From: Pseudomonas mendocina
GTDB taxonomy: Bacteria; Pseudomonadota; Gammaproteobacteria; Pseudomonadales; Pseudomonadaceae
Assembly: GCA_037482215.1 (NCBI GenBank)
Contig: CP148074.1
Span: 496,001-560,000, forward strand
Length of the DNA: 64,000 nucleotides
Reading direction: 5' to 3'
Below are positions 7,623-16,352 of this stretch, piece by piece. The notes beneath the pieces are model-generated. The model ran no database searches. It saw only the letters and a program-made list of their open reading frames with translations, and was not told where the DNA came from. Both the position numbers and the translations under genes were made by a program. Position 1 is the first letter of the stretch; each line of letters begins with the position of its first letter.

Positions 7623-9575
7623 ATGTTAAACACCATCCTGCCTATTCTGCTGTTCGCCGCCCTGGCGTTGGCGGTGTTGGGCGCTGTTAAACGCTTTTTA
7701 ATGTGGCGCAGAGGCCGCCCGGCCAAGGTTAATTGGCTCGGCGGACTGCTGGCCATGCCGCGCCGCTATCTGGTGGATTTGCACCATGTGGTCGAGCGCG
7801 ACACATACATGTCCAAGACCCACGTGGCCACGGCGGGCGGTTTTGTCCTCGCGGCTGTGCTGGCGATTGTGGTGCACGGCCTTGGCCTGCACAGCAAGAT
7901 TCTCGCTTTCGCGTTATTGGCCGCCACCGTGCTGATGTTTGTCGGTGCGTTGTTTGTGGCTAAACGCCGCAAGAACCCGCCGTCACGCCTGTCCAAAGGC
8001 CCGTGGATGCGCTTGCCGAAGAGCTTGCTGATGTTCGCGGGGAGCTTCTTTATCGCCACGTTGCCGGTAGCCGGGATTCTGCCGGAAGGTTTTGGCGGTT
8101 GGCTGCTGGCGCTGCTGCTGACTGTGGGTGTGGCCTGGGGCGTGTCGGAGTTGTTCTTCGGCATGACTTGGGGTGGGCCGATGAAACACGCCTTTGCCGG
8201 TGCGCTGCATCTGGCCTGGCACCGTCGCAGTGAACGCTTCGGTGGTGGTCGCTCCACCGGCCTCAAAGCCCTGAATCTGGATGACACCAGTGCGCCGCTG
8301 GGTGTGGAAAAACCCACTGATTTCACCTGGAACCAATTGCTTGGTTTCGACGCCTGCGTGCAGTGCGGTAAGTGCGAAGCCATGTGCCCGGCCTTTGCCG
8401 CAGGCCAGCCGCTGAACCCGAAAAAGCTGATTCAGGACATGGTGATTGGCCTGGCGGGTGGCAGCGATGCCAACTTCGCAGGTTCACCATACCCCAGTAA
8501 GCCGATTGGTGAGCACAGTGGCGGTCCGCACCAGCCCATTGTCGACCTCAATGGCAAGGCGCTGGTGGATGCTGAGACGCTGTGGTCCTGCACCACCTGC
8601 CGCGCCTGCGTGGAGGAGTGCCCGATGATGATCGAGCACGTCGACGCTATCGTTGATATGCGCCGCCACCTGACCTTGGAGAAAGGCGCGACACCGAACA
8701 AAGGCGCAGAGGTGCTGGATAACCTGATCGCCACGGATAACCCCGGCGGCTTTGCTCCCGGTGGTCGTCTGAACTGGGCGGCGGATTTGAATCTGTCGCT
8801 GATGAGTGAAAAACCTCAGGTCGATGTGCTGTTTTGGGTCGGTGATGGTGCCTTTGATATGCGCAACCAGCGCACCCTACGCGCCTTCGTCAAAGTACTC
8901 AAAGCCGCCAACGTCGACTTTGCTGTGCTCGGTCTGGAAGAACGCGACAGCGGCGACGTCGCCCGTCGTCTGGGTGATGAAGCCACCTTCCAGAGTCTGG
9001 CTAAACGCAACATCGCCACGCTGAACAAATACCGCTTCAAACGCATTGTGACCTGCGACCCGCACAGCTTCCATGTGCTGAAAAATGAGTACGGCGAGCT
9101 GGGCGGCCGCTATCAGGTTCTGCATCACAGCACCTATCTGCAAGAGCTGATCGCCAGCAAAAAAGTCAGCCTCGGTCAGCATAAGGGCGGCAGCGTGACC
9201 TATCACGACCCGTGCTACCTGGGCCGTTACAACGGCGAATATGAAGCGCCGCGTCAGGTGCTCAAGGCCCTGGGCATTGAAGTGAAAGAGATGGAGCGTT
9301 CGGGCTTCCGCTCCCGTTGCTGCGGTGGTGGTGGCGGTGCGCCGATTACCGATATTCCGGGCAAGCAGCGTATCCCTGATATGCGCATGGTGGACATCAA
9401 AGAAACCGCTGCAGAACTGGTTGCAGTGGGGTGCCCGCAGTGCACAGCGATGCTTGAAGGTGTGGTCGGGCCGCGTCCGGAAGTGAAGGACATCGCCGAG
9501 CTGGTGGCTGATTCGTTGATCGAACAAGAAGCCGCTCCCGCGAAGAAAACAGCAGTCGCCGAGGTGATGGCATGA
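7623..9575 (+). CDS. dgcB: Dimethylglycine demethylase subunit DgcB (membrane Fe-S protein)
   Basis: 650 residues. The N-terminal third is a DUF3483-type membrane region with several hydrophobic helices. Two 4Fe-4S motifs follow: Cys245, 248, 251, 255 (CVQCGKCEAMC) and Cys323, 326, 329, 333 (CTTCRACVEEC). The C-terminal part has paired CCG domains of the heterodisulfide reductase/GlpC type (DPCYLGRYNGEYE, CCGGGGG, GCPQC). This layout suits electron transfer from DgcA or the ETF-like proteins to the membrane quinone pool, which is inference from the family. The ATG at 7623 was chosen over an upstream in-frame start inside the repeats. It ends in a 4-base overlap with the next gene. Confidence 0.93.
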   Translation: MLNTILPILLFAALALAVLGAVKRFLMWRRGRPAKVNWLGGLLAMPRRYLVDLHHVVERDTYMSKTHVATAGGFVLAAVLAIVVHGLGLHSKILAFALLAATVLMFVGALFVAKRRKNPPSRLSKGPWMRLPKSLLMFAGSFFIATLPVAGILPEGFGGWLLALLLTVGVAWGVSELFFGMTWGGPMKHAFAGALHLAWHRRSERFGGGRSTGLKALNLDDTSAPLGVEKPTDFTWNQLLGFDACVQCGKCEAMCPAFAAGQPLNPKKLIQDMVIGLAGGSDANFAGSPYPSKPIGEHSGGPHQPIVDLNGKALVDAETLWSCTTCRACVEECPMMIEHVDAIVDMRRHLTLEKGATPNKGAEVLDNLIATDNPGGFAPGGRLNWAADLNLSLMSEKPQVDVLFWVGDGAFDMRNQRTLRAFVKVLKAANVDFAVLGLEERDSGDVARRLGDEATFQSLAKRNIATLNKYRFKRIVTCDPHSFHVLKNEYGELGGRYQVLHHSTYLQELIASKKVSLGQHKGGSVTYHDPCYLGRYNGEYEAPRQVLKALGIEVKEMERSGFRSRCCGGGGGAPITDIPGKQRIPDMRMVDIKETAAELVAVGCPQCTAMLEGVVGPRPEVKDIAELVADSLIEQEAAPAKKTAVAEVMA

Positions 9576-10795
9576 GCCGGATTATTCGACGTGACCCGCG
9601 GGCTGAGTGGATTGCCCGTAACCGCCTGCATCCGCTGCACGCCAGCGTGCAAAGCAGCGTGATCAGTTGGATGGGGCCCAATGGCTTAATCCGTAAAAAT
9701 CCACATGCAGTGGGCTTTATCGGCCCCAATGGGATCAAAAGAATTGACCGCAGTGGCAGCCAGCAAGGCAGCCAACGTGTACGTGACAGCGTTGAGGCCG
9801 TGGTCCAGTTACCGCTGCATATCGTCGAGCAACCGGCGTTTTATGTGGCTGTGGTGCCGGATATGCAGGGTGGGCACCTCAGCAGTCACGACAAAGATTT
9901 GCTCGGTCTGGCTCGCAAGCTCGCAGGCACAGAAGGTGCCGTGCTGGCGGTGATCTTCGGTGAGCATAAAGAGACCGCGCTGGATCTGAACGGCGTCGAC
10001 CGCCTGCTGCATCTGCAAGACGCCGCCTTTGCTGGATACAGCCCCGAGGCGCGTGTGCTGGTGCTGTGTGAGCTGGAAGGACAGCTCGCGCCGCGGCACT
10101 GGCTGTTCCCCGACAGCCGCAGCGGCGGTGCTGAGTTGGGCCGTCGCCTGGCCGCTAAGTTGGGTGAGCGTCCGGCCACACGGGTGTGGCAAGTCGCAGA
10201 AGGTATTAGCAGTGGCCGCGCCGGAGCAGGGCGTGAAGATGTCCATCAACCCGTTCCACGCATGCTGCTGGCCTCGGCTGAGTGTGCTGAGCCGGTTAGC
10301 GAGACACGTCACGAAGTTCGTGCATTGGAGCTGGAGTTGTCTGTCACCGCGCAATTGCCACGGATTCAGGACATGGGTGCGGTAGCGGTAGACCCGGCGC
10401 AGATCCCAATGGCCGAAGCGGAGTTTATTCTCTCCGGTGGCAACGGCGTGAAGGATTGGGCGTTGTTCCATCAGGCTGCCCAAGCCCTTGGCGCCACCGA
10501 AGGCGCCTCGCGGGTGGCGGTGGACGACGGCTTTATGCCGCGTAACCGTCAGGTTGGTGCGACTGGGACCTGGGTCACCGCACGGGTGTACGTGGCGGTG
10601 GGGATTTCCGGTGCGATCCAGCACCTGCAAGGCATTGGCGCTTGCGACAAAGTAGTGGCGATTAACCAAGACCCCGGTTGCGACATGATCAAACGGGCAG
10701 ACCTTTCGGTGATTGGCGACAGCGCAGAAATCTTGCAGGCGCTAATTGAGCGAGTGGCGGCCCATCGTCAGGGAGGTGCCCGTGATGCAGCCTGA
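9572..10795 (+). CDS. etfA: Electron transfer flavoprotein alpha-like subunit (etfA-like)
   Basis: 407 residues, longer than housekeeping EtfA because of an N-terminal extension of about 80 residues. The C-terminal FAD-binding domain is clear (VGATGTWVTARVYVAVGISG, then KVVAINQDPGCDMIKRADLSVIGD). The start ATG overlaps the dgcB stop (ATGA), so translation is coupled. With the following gene it should form a dedicated ETF dimer that takes electrons from DgcA/DgcB during dimethylglycine oxidation. In known Pseudomonas clusters these ETF genes are linked to dgcAB in this order. The pathway partner is inferred from gene order. Confidence 0.88.
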   Translation: MSRIIRRDPRAEWIARNRLHPLHASVQSSVISWMGPNGLIRKNPHAVGFIGPNGIKRIDRSGSQQGSQRVRDSVEAVVQLPLHIVEQPAFYVAVVPDMQGGHLSSHDKDLLGLARKLAGTEGAVLAVIFGEHKETALDLNGVDRLLHLQDAAFAGYSPEARVLVLCELEGQLAPRHWLFPDSRSGGAELGRRLAAKLGERPATRVWQVAEGISSGRAGAGREDVHQPVPRMLLASAECAEPVSETRHEVRALELELSVTAQLPRIQDMGAVAVDPAQIPMAEAEFILSGGNGVKDWALFHQAAQALGATEGASRVAVDDGFMPRNRQVGATGTWVTARVYVAVGISGAIQHLQGIGACDKVVAINQDPGCDMIKRADLSVIGDSAEILQALIERVAAHRQGGARDAA

Positions 10796-11564
10796 TGCAT
10801 TGAATGTGGTGAGTCTGGTTTCGGTCGGGGCTCACCCCACTTCGGGCCGTGCACGCCGTGCCGAGCAGGACGCCCGTGCAGTCGAGCTAGGTCTGCACCT
10901 TGCTGGTAACCGCTTGCAAGTGTTGCACGCCGGTGATCCCCATGCAGAAGCACTGCGTGGCTATCTCGGTATGGGCCTGAACGAAATCAACGTGCTCGAA
11001 CAACCCGCTCACAGCGACGCCGTGCCGGTGCTCAGCGAGTATCTGTCACGCAGCCCAGCGCAACTGGTGCTGACCGGCACGCAGGCCGAGACAGGCGAAG
11101 GCTCCGGCATGTTGCCGTATCTGCTGGCCGAACAACTGGGCTGGCCGCTGGTGGTGGGGCTGGCCGCCGTTGAGAAGGTTGATAACGGCATGGCGCAGGT
11201 CTTACAAGCATTGCCCCGTGGTCAGCGCCGTCGCTTGCAAGTGCGTTTGCCGTTTGTGGCCAGTGTGGACAACGCCGCCCCCATCGCGCGACAGAGCGCT
11301 TATGGCCCGGCCCGCCGTGGTCGTCTGGGAGCGACCAGTGTGGAGGTTGTGCCTGACTCATTGTTTGAGCACGGTGAACTGCAACCGGCCAAACCCCGGC
11401 CCAAACGGCTCAAGGTGATCAAAGCGAAAACCGGTGCAGAGCGTATGCGTGCGGCAACCGCCAAAGCCAGCGGTGGCGGTGGTCAGGTGCTTAAAGGGGT
11501 TTCAGCGGCAGAAGGCGCAGAGGCGATCTTCAAACTATTACTGGAAGAAGGCGTGCTACGGTAG
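10785..11564 (+). CDS. etfB: Electron transfer flavoprotein beta-like subunit (etfB-like)
   Basis: 259 residues, ETF beta/FixA family. It shows the nucleotide-binding domain pattern LVLTGTQAETGEGSGMLPYLLAEQLGWP typical of the AMP-binding beta subunit. The ATG at 10785 is preceded by GGGAGG at 10771-10776 with 8-base spacing, and overlaps the upstream gene by 11 bases. A longer frame from 10746 would overlap etfA by 50 bases without its own ribosome binding site. The last third is Lys/Arg-rich and low in complexity (KPRPKRLKVIKAK). Heterodimer with the preceding ETF alpha-like protein. Confidence 0.86.
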   Translation: MQPDALNVVSLVSVGAHPTSGRARRAEQDARAVELGLHLAGNRLQVLHAGDPHAEALRGYLGMGLNEINVLEQPAHSDAVPVLSEYLSRSPAQLVLTGTQAETGEGSGMLPYLLAEQLGWPLVVGLAAVEKVDNGMAQVLQALPRGQRRRLQVRLPFVASVDNAAPIARQSAYGPARRGRLGATSVEVVPDSLFEHGELQPAKPRPKRLKVIKAKTGAERMRAATAKASGGGGQVLKGVSAAEGAEAIFKLLLEEGVLR

Positions 11565-11629
11565 TCGCCCGGGTTGGCTAACCTGGCTGGCCCATACGTC
11601 TTGTGCGCACCCAACTGGAGGACTTGAAC

Positions 11630-11875
11630 ATGATGCATGCTGATCTGATTGATCACGAAGATCTTCGCGAACGTCTGGTGGCACTTGGCTTTGCCATTCC
11701 CTCTGGCGTCAGCGCCGAGCAGGCCTGTGAACTCGCCGTAAATGGCCTGAGCCCGGAGCGGGCGGTGGCGTTGCGTAAGATGGTCGAATCGCTGTTGGGC
11801 GGCAGTGCAACACTGCTGCCGAATGTGCGTGAAGCGATATCACGCACATTGTTGCCAGCGTTGGTGCCGCGCTGA
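11630..11875 (+). CDS. Small conserved hypothetical protein downstream of the ETF pair
   Basis: 81 residues, soluble and mostly helical in appearance, without Cys clusters or a signal peptide. GGAGG at 11617-11621 supports ATG 11630; a second ATG directly follows, so 80 residues is also possible. It lies 65 bases after the etfB-like stop on the same strand, before a strong terminator, so it is the last gene of the dgc transcript. No family was recognised. The position is the same as that of a small hypothetical gene in other Pseudomonas dgc clusters. Confidence 0.75.
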   Translation: MMHADLIDHEDLRERLVALGFAIPSGVSAEQACELAVNGLSPERAVALRKMVESLLGGSATLLPNVREAISRTLLPALVPR

Positions 11876-11892
11876 CCCTTAATAGATTAGCT

Positions 11893-11924
11893 GGGGAGCG
11901 TTAGTGTGTCGGATAACGCTCCCC
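11893..11924. terminator. Bidirectional terminator-type hairpin
   Basis: Perfect 11-base arms GGGGAGCGTTA (11893-11903) and TAACGCTCCCC (11914-11924) with a 10-base loop. It lies between the convergent ends of the dgc operon and ltaE. Only short T stretches follow, but its position and stem strength fit termination in both directions. Confidence 0.8.
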
Positions 11925-11938
11925 GGATTTAATCCAGG

Positions 11939-12988
11939 CTACGGACGGCCAGCGTTCATGGCCAGGCGGATATCCGCTGCCAACTGACGGACGCGCTCTT
12001 CTTCGGTATCCCACGAGCACATAAAGCGTGCACCACCGGCCCCGATAAAGGTGTAAAAGCGCCAGTCTTTGCTGCGCAGAATCTCCAGTGCCGGTTCAGA
12101 CAATTGCAGGAACACACCGTTGGCCTGCACCGGGAACATCAGGCTGACGCCCTCCACATCGCTAACCAATTCAGCCAGCAGTTGCGCACAGCGGTTGGCG
12201 TGGTTGGCATAACGCAGCCAAGCACCGTTCTGCAGAATGCCCACCCATGGCGCAGACAGATAACGCATCTTCGACGCCAGTTGGCCGGCCTGCTTGCAGC
12301 GGTAGTCGAAGTCTTCGGCCAGATCCTTGTTAAAGAACAGAATCGCCTCACCCACCGCCATGCCGTTTTTGGTGCCGCCAAAACACAGCACATCCACGCC
12401 AGCCTTCCAGGTCAGTTCAGCTGGGGTGCAGCCGAGAAACGCGCAGGCATTGGAGAAGCGTGCACCGTCCATATGCAGGCGCAGGCCCAGTTCTTTGCAC
12501 ACATCGCTGATCGCCCGCACTTCTTCAGGCGTGTACACCGTGCCGACTTCGGTCGCCTGGGTAATGGTGACCACGCGGGGTTTGGGGTAGTGGATGTCCT
12601 GACGTTTGAGTGCGATTTCACGGATCGCTTCCGGTGTCAGCTTGCCGTTCTCGGTCTTGGCCAGCAGCAGCTTGGAGCCGTTGGAAAAGAACTCCGGCGC
12701 GCCGCATTCATCAGTCTCGACGTGAGCCGTCTCAGAGCAGATCACGCTGTGGTAGCTCTGGCCGAGTGACGCCAGTGCCAGCGAGTTGGCCGCAGTGCCG
12801 TTAAAGGCAAAGAACACCTCACAGTCACTTTCAAACAACTGGCGGAAATGGTCGGCAGCACGGGCCGTCCATTCGTCATCACCATAAGCACGCTGGTGCC
12901 CCTTATTCGCCTCGGCCATCGCCTCCCAGGCTTCCGGGCAGATACCGGAGTAGTTGTCGCTGGCAAATTGCTGGGATAGATCGGGCAT
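11939..12988 (-). CDS. ltaE: Low-specificity L-threonine aldolase
   Basis: 349 residues. A PLP enzyme of the beta-eliminating lyase family that cleaves L-threonine/allo-threonine, and possibly hydroxy-amino acids, to glycine and an aldehyde. The PLP lysine is Lys207 in LCFGGTKNGM. Upstream motifs SETAHVETDECGAPE and MDGARFSNA are typical. ATG 12988 (MPDLSQQF) was preferred to ATG 12997 because AAGGA at 12998-13002 is then 9 bases upstream rather than adjacent. Placement within the betaine cluster links it to glycine formed from sarcosine; the same neighbour is known in other pseudomonads. Confidence 0.9.
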   Translation of the reverse strand: MPDLSQQFASDNYSGICPEAWEAMAEANKGHQRAYGDDEWTARAADHFRQLFESDCEVFFAFNGTAANSLALASLGQSYHSVICSETAHVETDECGAPEFFSNGSKLLLAKTENGKLTPEAIREIALKRQDIHYPKPRVVTITQATEVGTVYTPEEVRAISDVCKELGLRLHMDGARFSNACAFLGCTPAELTWKAGVDVLCFGGTKNGMAVGEAILFFNKDLAEDFDYRCKQAGQLASKMRYLSAPWVGILQNGAWLRYANHANRCAQLLAELVSDVEGVSLMFPVQANGVFLQLSEPALEILRSKDWRFYTFIGAGGARFMCSWDTEEERVRQLAADIRLAMNAGRP

Positions 12989-13115
12989 GGCAGGCATTCC
13001 TTGCGGGTAACAGACAGGAGGTAGAACAGCACCAAATACTTTAGCCTGAGCGGCTCAAACTTGCAGATAGCAGGGCGACAAGATGTGCTGATTTGGCGAA
13101 GTGGTGAATGGCGGG

Positions 13116-13643
13116 TTAGTCGCAATAAAACCGACTGGAGCCAGTTTCATTCTCATTGAACTTTGCAGGTGTTACAGCCCAAGTATTTTGCGTAAGGCTG
13201 ATACAAGCCTTGAGGTAAAAACGGGCGCGACGGTTTTTCTGGTCACCTGCGTCTAATATCACGGAGTAGAGTCCGGGATTAATGGGCTGTGCAGGTGTTT
13301 TGGTAGTAAAACCAGCCAGGTTTTGCCCATAACTTATGCAGGTGTCTGACGTTATTCTGACCCCTTCCGCTGAAGATTCAGGCGGGATGTAGGCGTACCA
13401 CACATCTTTATCAACTGCGCTTACCGATATCGCGTGTAGGCGCACATCGTTGTCATCTACTTGAATTGTGCGCGAGAACAGGAATCCGTCGGTCTTGTAG
13501 GTGGGGGCAACACCCAGGCAGAGCTTGTCGTCCTGGCTCCAGATACGGGCGTCGCCATCGTGATGGCGGGACATGGCCTGCGCTGATGTTGCGACCAGAA
13601 AACTCAGGGCGATGAGGTGGCTAAGGAAGAAGGTTCTTGTCAT
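13116..13643 (-). CDS. Exported small protein, probable immunity to the PAAR metallopeptidase
   Basis: 175 residues. The N-terminus is a type I signal peptide (hydrophobic LIALSFLVATSAQA, cleavage near residue 23), so the mature protein of about 150 residues is periplasmic. No lipobox is seen. I recognise no catalytic motif; four Cys in the mature part could form disulfides. Its start overlaps the end of the upstream PAAR/metallopeptidase gene by 23 bases on the same strand, the usual effector-immunity layout. The metallopeptidase toxin of VgrG2b type acts in the periplasm and is neutralised there, which fits an exported antidote. The immunity role is inferred. Confidence 0.7.
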   Translation of the reverse strand: MTRTFFLSHLIALSFLVATSAQAMSRHHDGDARIWSQDDKLCLGVAPTYKTDGFLFSRTIQVDDNDVRLHAISVSAVDKDVWYAYIPPESSAEGVRITSDTCISYGQNLAGFTTKTPAQPINPGLYSVILDAGDQKNRRARFYLKACISLTQNTWAVTPAKFNENETGSSRFYCD

Positions 13644-14784
13644 TGGGATTTCTCAGGAAGTCAGCAAGCACTGATAAATAGGGCGTGACGCTCTTGATAG
13701 AACGGCCACTGTTACTTCTGATCGGGTTACCCGATACCCAGGCGTAGTAGTCAGCAATGATGTCGCCCTGTTGTTCCATATTGAAGTCTTGAAGTTTGCT
13801 GTTCGGCTCTAGGGTGTACTCGTAAGGGTTGCCCAAGAGCCCCCACAGTTTCCCCGGATGTAACAGCACGCCGTGAAGTTTCACCCCGTAACCGAGCTGG
13901 TACTGCCAGACGTGAACCATCTCGTGCATAAACCAATGGTTATTGACTAGGTCATCCTGCGTTGCTGAGAGCGAGAAGTCGTCTTTGTAATACTGGGGGT
14001 TGAAATAAATCTCCCCATTCGGCGTCATCGCTGTGTTATCCGGCTGCAAACCAAAAGGCAGATATTCCTCGTTGTGAACCTTCACTTTGCTGTAGTCGAT
14101 TGAGTCTTTAAATATGCTTTTTGCCATCGCGATTTCACCGCTGGTCAGCGGGCGCGATTTGTCGTCTTTTTTAACGGCTGTGAGGTTGTTGGTTTGCCCA
14201 TTGGCAGAGGCGGTTTGGACGCCACTCAGCGCAATGGTGACGCCACTGCTTTGGGCAGGGGCGCTGCGGGCACAGCAGGGCGCGGAGGATGACGGCGGCA
14301 GTAGCTGTACGCTGGCTAATGCAGTTTCAACTGCGGTGGTAATGGCTTGCGTGGTGCCGGTTGCATCGGTTGTACCTTTTTGCACCGAGCCGTCGGCCAG
14401 TGTCACCCGATAAGGCAGATTTGAGTAAGGCTGCCCGTTAGCCGCAGACAGCTGCAGTTTGCAGTTGCAGACACCGGGCATCGCTATGGGCGGCACAAAC
14501 TCAGCAGGCGCGTGCTGAGTGCCCACCAGCACATCACCTGAGCCGGTGATGATGACGCCGCCGTGGGCGGTGGCGCTGCCTAAGAAGGCGATGGGTTTGC
14601 CGTTGACCAGAATATTGCCGATGCCCTGCGTGACGGTATCACCGCAGGCGGTGCTGTCGCCTACGCGTAGGGCGGCAAGGCCGTTGATCAATACATCAGG
14701 TGAGCCGGTGACGGTCGGGTTAACGCCGTGACCGCTTTTAGGGCAGTCGTTTTTGTCGCTGAGCCGGGCTGCTGGTTTGGCCAT
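13621..14784 (-). CDS. PAAR-domain protein with C-terminal zinc metallopeptidase, likely T6SS effector
   Basis: 387 residues. Residues 1-95 are a PAAR domain (repeating DVLINGLAALRVGD, NILVNGKPIAFLG, DVLVGTQ) that would sharpen a VgrG spike. Residues 100-200 are a low-complexity linker with Cys pairs. Residues 210-387 carry a gluzincin-like catalytic motif HEMVH (287-291), and Glu337 in NMEQQGDIIADYYA is a likely third ligand. This resembles the C-terminal toxin of Pseudomonas VgrG2b, a periplasm-targeting metallopeptidase. No T6SS structural gene or vgrG is in the window, so it is an orphan cargo gene. Its place between ltaE and glyA interrupts the betaine cluster, which suggests acquisition. 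Confidence 0.8.
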   Translation of the reverse strand: MAKPAARLSDKNDCPKSGHGVNPTVTGSPDVLINGLAALRVGDSTACGDTVTQGIGNILVNGKPIAFLGSATAHGGVIITGSGDVLVGTQHAPAEFVPPIAMPGVCNCKLQLSAANGQPYSNLPYRVTLADGSVQKGTTDATGTTQAITTAVETALASVQLLPPSSSAPCCARSAPAQSSGVTIALSGVQTASANGQTNNLTAVKKDDKSRPLTSGEIAMAKSIFKDSIDYSKVKVHNEEYLPFGLQPDNTAMTPNGEIYFNPQYYKDDFSLSATQDDLVNNHWFMHEMVHVWQYQLGYGVKLHGVLLHPGKLWGLLGNPYEYTLEPNSKLQDFNMEQQGDIIADYYAWVSGNPIRSNSGRSIKSVTPYLSVLADFLRNPNDKNLLP

Positions 14785-14825
14785 GCGCTACTCCTTGCGT
14801 GTCGTATTGGCCTGTCCAAGGCCAT

Positions 14826-14879
14826 TTTCAGACGTTTTCGCGAAAGAGACGAAATGCGTCTGAAACGAGGGTTTCAGAC
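14826..14879. promoter_or_regulatory. Three TTTCAGAC copies in alternating orientation
   Basis: TTTCAGAC at 14826-14833, GTCTGAAA at 14858-14865 and TTTCAGAC at 14872-14879. The last two form a perfect inverted repeat GTCTGAAAC-N4-GTTTCAGAC. They lie between the divergent PAAR gene and the glyA-sox operon, so either promoter could be the target. The binding protein is unknown. Confidence 0.45.
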
Positions 14880-14893
14880 AACTCTACTTATTT

Positions 14894-14916
14894 TTGCGAC
14901 CTATGCAATGTCGCAA
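14894..14916. promoter_or_regulatory. Inverted repeat TTGCGAC-N9-GTCGCAA upstream of glyA
   Basis: The 7-base arms are perfect (14894-14900 and 14910-14916). Each strand also reads as a version of the motif TGCGAC...TGCA seen between gbcB and gbcA. AraC-family activators of the glycine betaine and sarcosine pathway (GbdR, SouR) are known to control the glyA/sox operon in P. aeruginosa, so this is a likely operator. Which protein binds is inference. Confidence 0.5.
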
Positions 14917-15039
14917 ACGATATTACCTGCGGCGTCCCTAGGCATCTGACCAATCGGGGCCAGTCATACCATCGCTGACAAGTGGGGCCTTCCCGAACGA
15001 CACCCGTGTGTCGCATGCAGTTGCCGCAGGAGATCAGCG

Positions 15040-16296
15040 ATGTTTAGCAAGCAGGACCAGATTAAGGGCTATGACGATGAGCTGCTCAGTGCCATCGAGG
15101 CCGAAGAGCGCCGTCAGGAACACCATATTGAGCTGATCGCCTCAGAGAACTATTGCAGCAAGCGGGTGATGCTGGCTCAGGGCAGTGGGCTGACCAACAA
15201 ATACGCCGAAGGCTATCCCGGTAAGCGCTATTACGGCGGTTGCGAGCATGTGGATAAGGTAGAACAACTGGCCATCGATCGCGCCAAGGCGCTGTTCGGT
15301 GCTGATTACGCCAACGTGCAGCCGCACTCCGGCTCATCGGCTAACGCGGCGGTGTATCTGGCGCTGCTCAGTGCCGGTGACACCATTCTTGGTATGAGTC
15401 TGGCCCACGGCGGCCACCTGACTCACGGCGCTAAGGTGTCGTCTTCGGGCAAGCTGTACAACGCGGTGCAGTACGGCATTGATAATGAAACCGGCCTGAT
15501 TGATTACGACGAAGTCGAGCGTCTGGCTGTTGAGCACAAGCCGAAGATGATCGTCGCCGGTTTCTCGGCTTACTCGAAAACCCTCGATTTCCCTCGCTTC
15601 CGCGCGATTGCCGACAAAGTCGGTGCGCTGCTGTTTGTTGATATGGCCCACGTTGCCGGTCTGGTCGCAGCAGGGCTGTACCCGAACCCGATTCCGTTTG
15701 CTGATGTGGTCACCACCACCACCCACAAAACCCTGCGCGGCCCCCGTGGCGGTTTGATCCTCGCCAAGGCCAATGAAGAGATCGAGAAGAAGCTCAACGC
15801 AGCTGTCTTCCCCGGTGCTCAGGGCGGCCCGCTGATGCATGTGATTGCAGCCAAGGCGGTGTGCTTTAAAGAAGCCATGGAGCCAGCATTCAAGACTTAT
15901 CAGCAGCAGGTCATTAACAACGCCCAGGCCATGGCCAAGGTATTTATCGAGCGCGGCTATGACGTGGTGTCCGGCGGTACCGACAACCACCTGTTCCTGG
16001 TCAGCCTGATCAAGCAGGGCATCACCGGTAAAGACGCCGATGCCGCGCTGGGCCGCACCGGCATCACGGTGAACAAAAACGCCGTGCCGAATGATCCGCA
16101 ATCGCCGTTTGTGACTTCAGGCCTGCGTATCGGCACTCCGGCGGTGACCACCCGTGGCTTTAAAGAGGCGCAGTGCATTGAGCTGGCCGGCTGGATCTGC
16201 AACGTGCTGGATCACCTCGGTGATGCCGATGTCGAGGCGCAAGTGGCGGTGATGGTGGCGGGCCTGTGCGCTGATTACCCGGTTTATCGCGGATAA
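15040..16296 (+). CDS. glyA: Serine hydroxymethyltransferase of the sox operon
   Basis: 418 residues, full length. Interconverts glycine plus 5,10-methylene-THF with serine plus THF. The PLP lysine is Lys230 in the motif [14 protein letters not shown]. Other family marks are ASENYCS and [11 protein letters not shown]. It is the first gene of a plus-strand operon continuing into soxBDAG, purU and fdhA. There it would consume the glycine and methylene-THF released when sarcosine oxidase works. This is the pathway copy (glyA1 type); a housekeeping copy is expected elsewhere. Confidence 0.93.
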   Translation: MFSKQDQIKGYDDELLSAIEAEERRQEHHIELIASENYCSKRVMLAQGSGLTNKYAEGYPGKRYYGGCEHVDKVEQLAIDRAKALFGADYANVQPHSGSSANAAVYLALLSAGDTILGMSLAHGGHLTHGAKVSSSGKLYNAVQYGIDNETGLIDYDEVERLAVEHKPKMIVAGFSAYSKTLDFPRFRAIADKVGALLFVDMAHVAGLVAAGLYPNPIPFADVVTTTTHKTLRGPRGGLILAKANEEIEKKLNAAVFPGAQGGPLMHVIAAKAVCFKEAMEPAFKTYQQQVINNAQAMAKVFIERGYDVVSGGTDNHLFLVSLIKQGITGKDADAALGRTGITVNKNAVPNDPQSPFVTSGLRIGTPAVTTRGFKEAQCIELAGWICNVLDHLGDADVEAQVAVMVAGLCADYPVYRG

Positions 16297-16352
16297 GTGA
16301 CGGGCCTGCGCGGCCCTGACGATTTGTCCCAGAGTTTCTGAGGGAGCATTCC

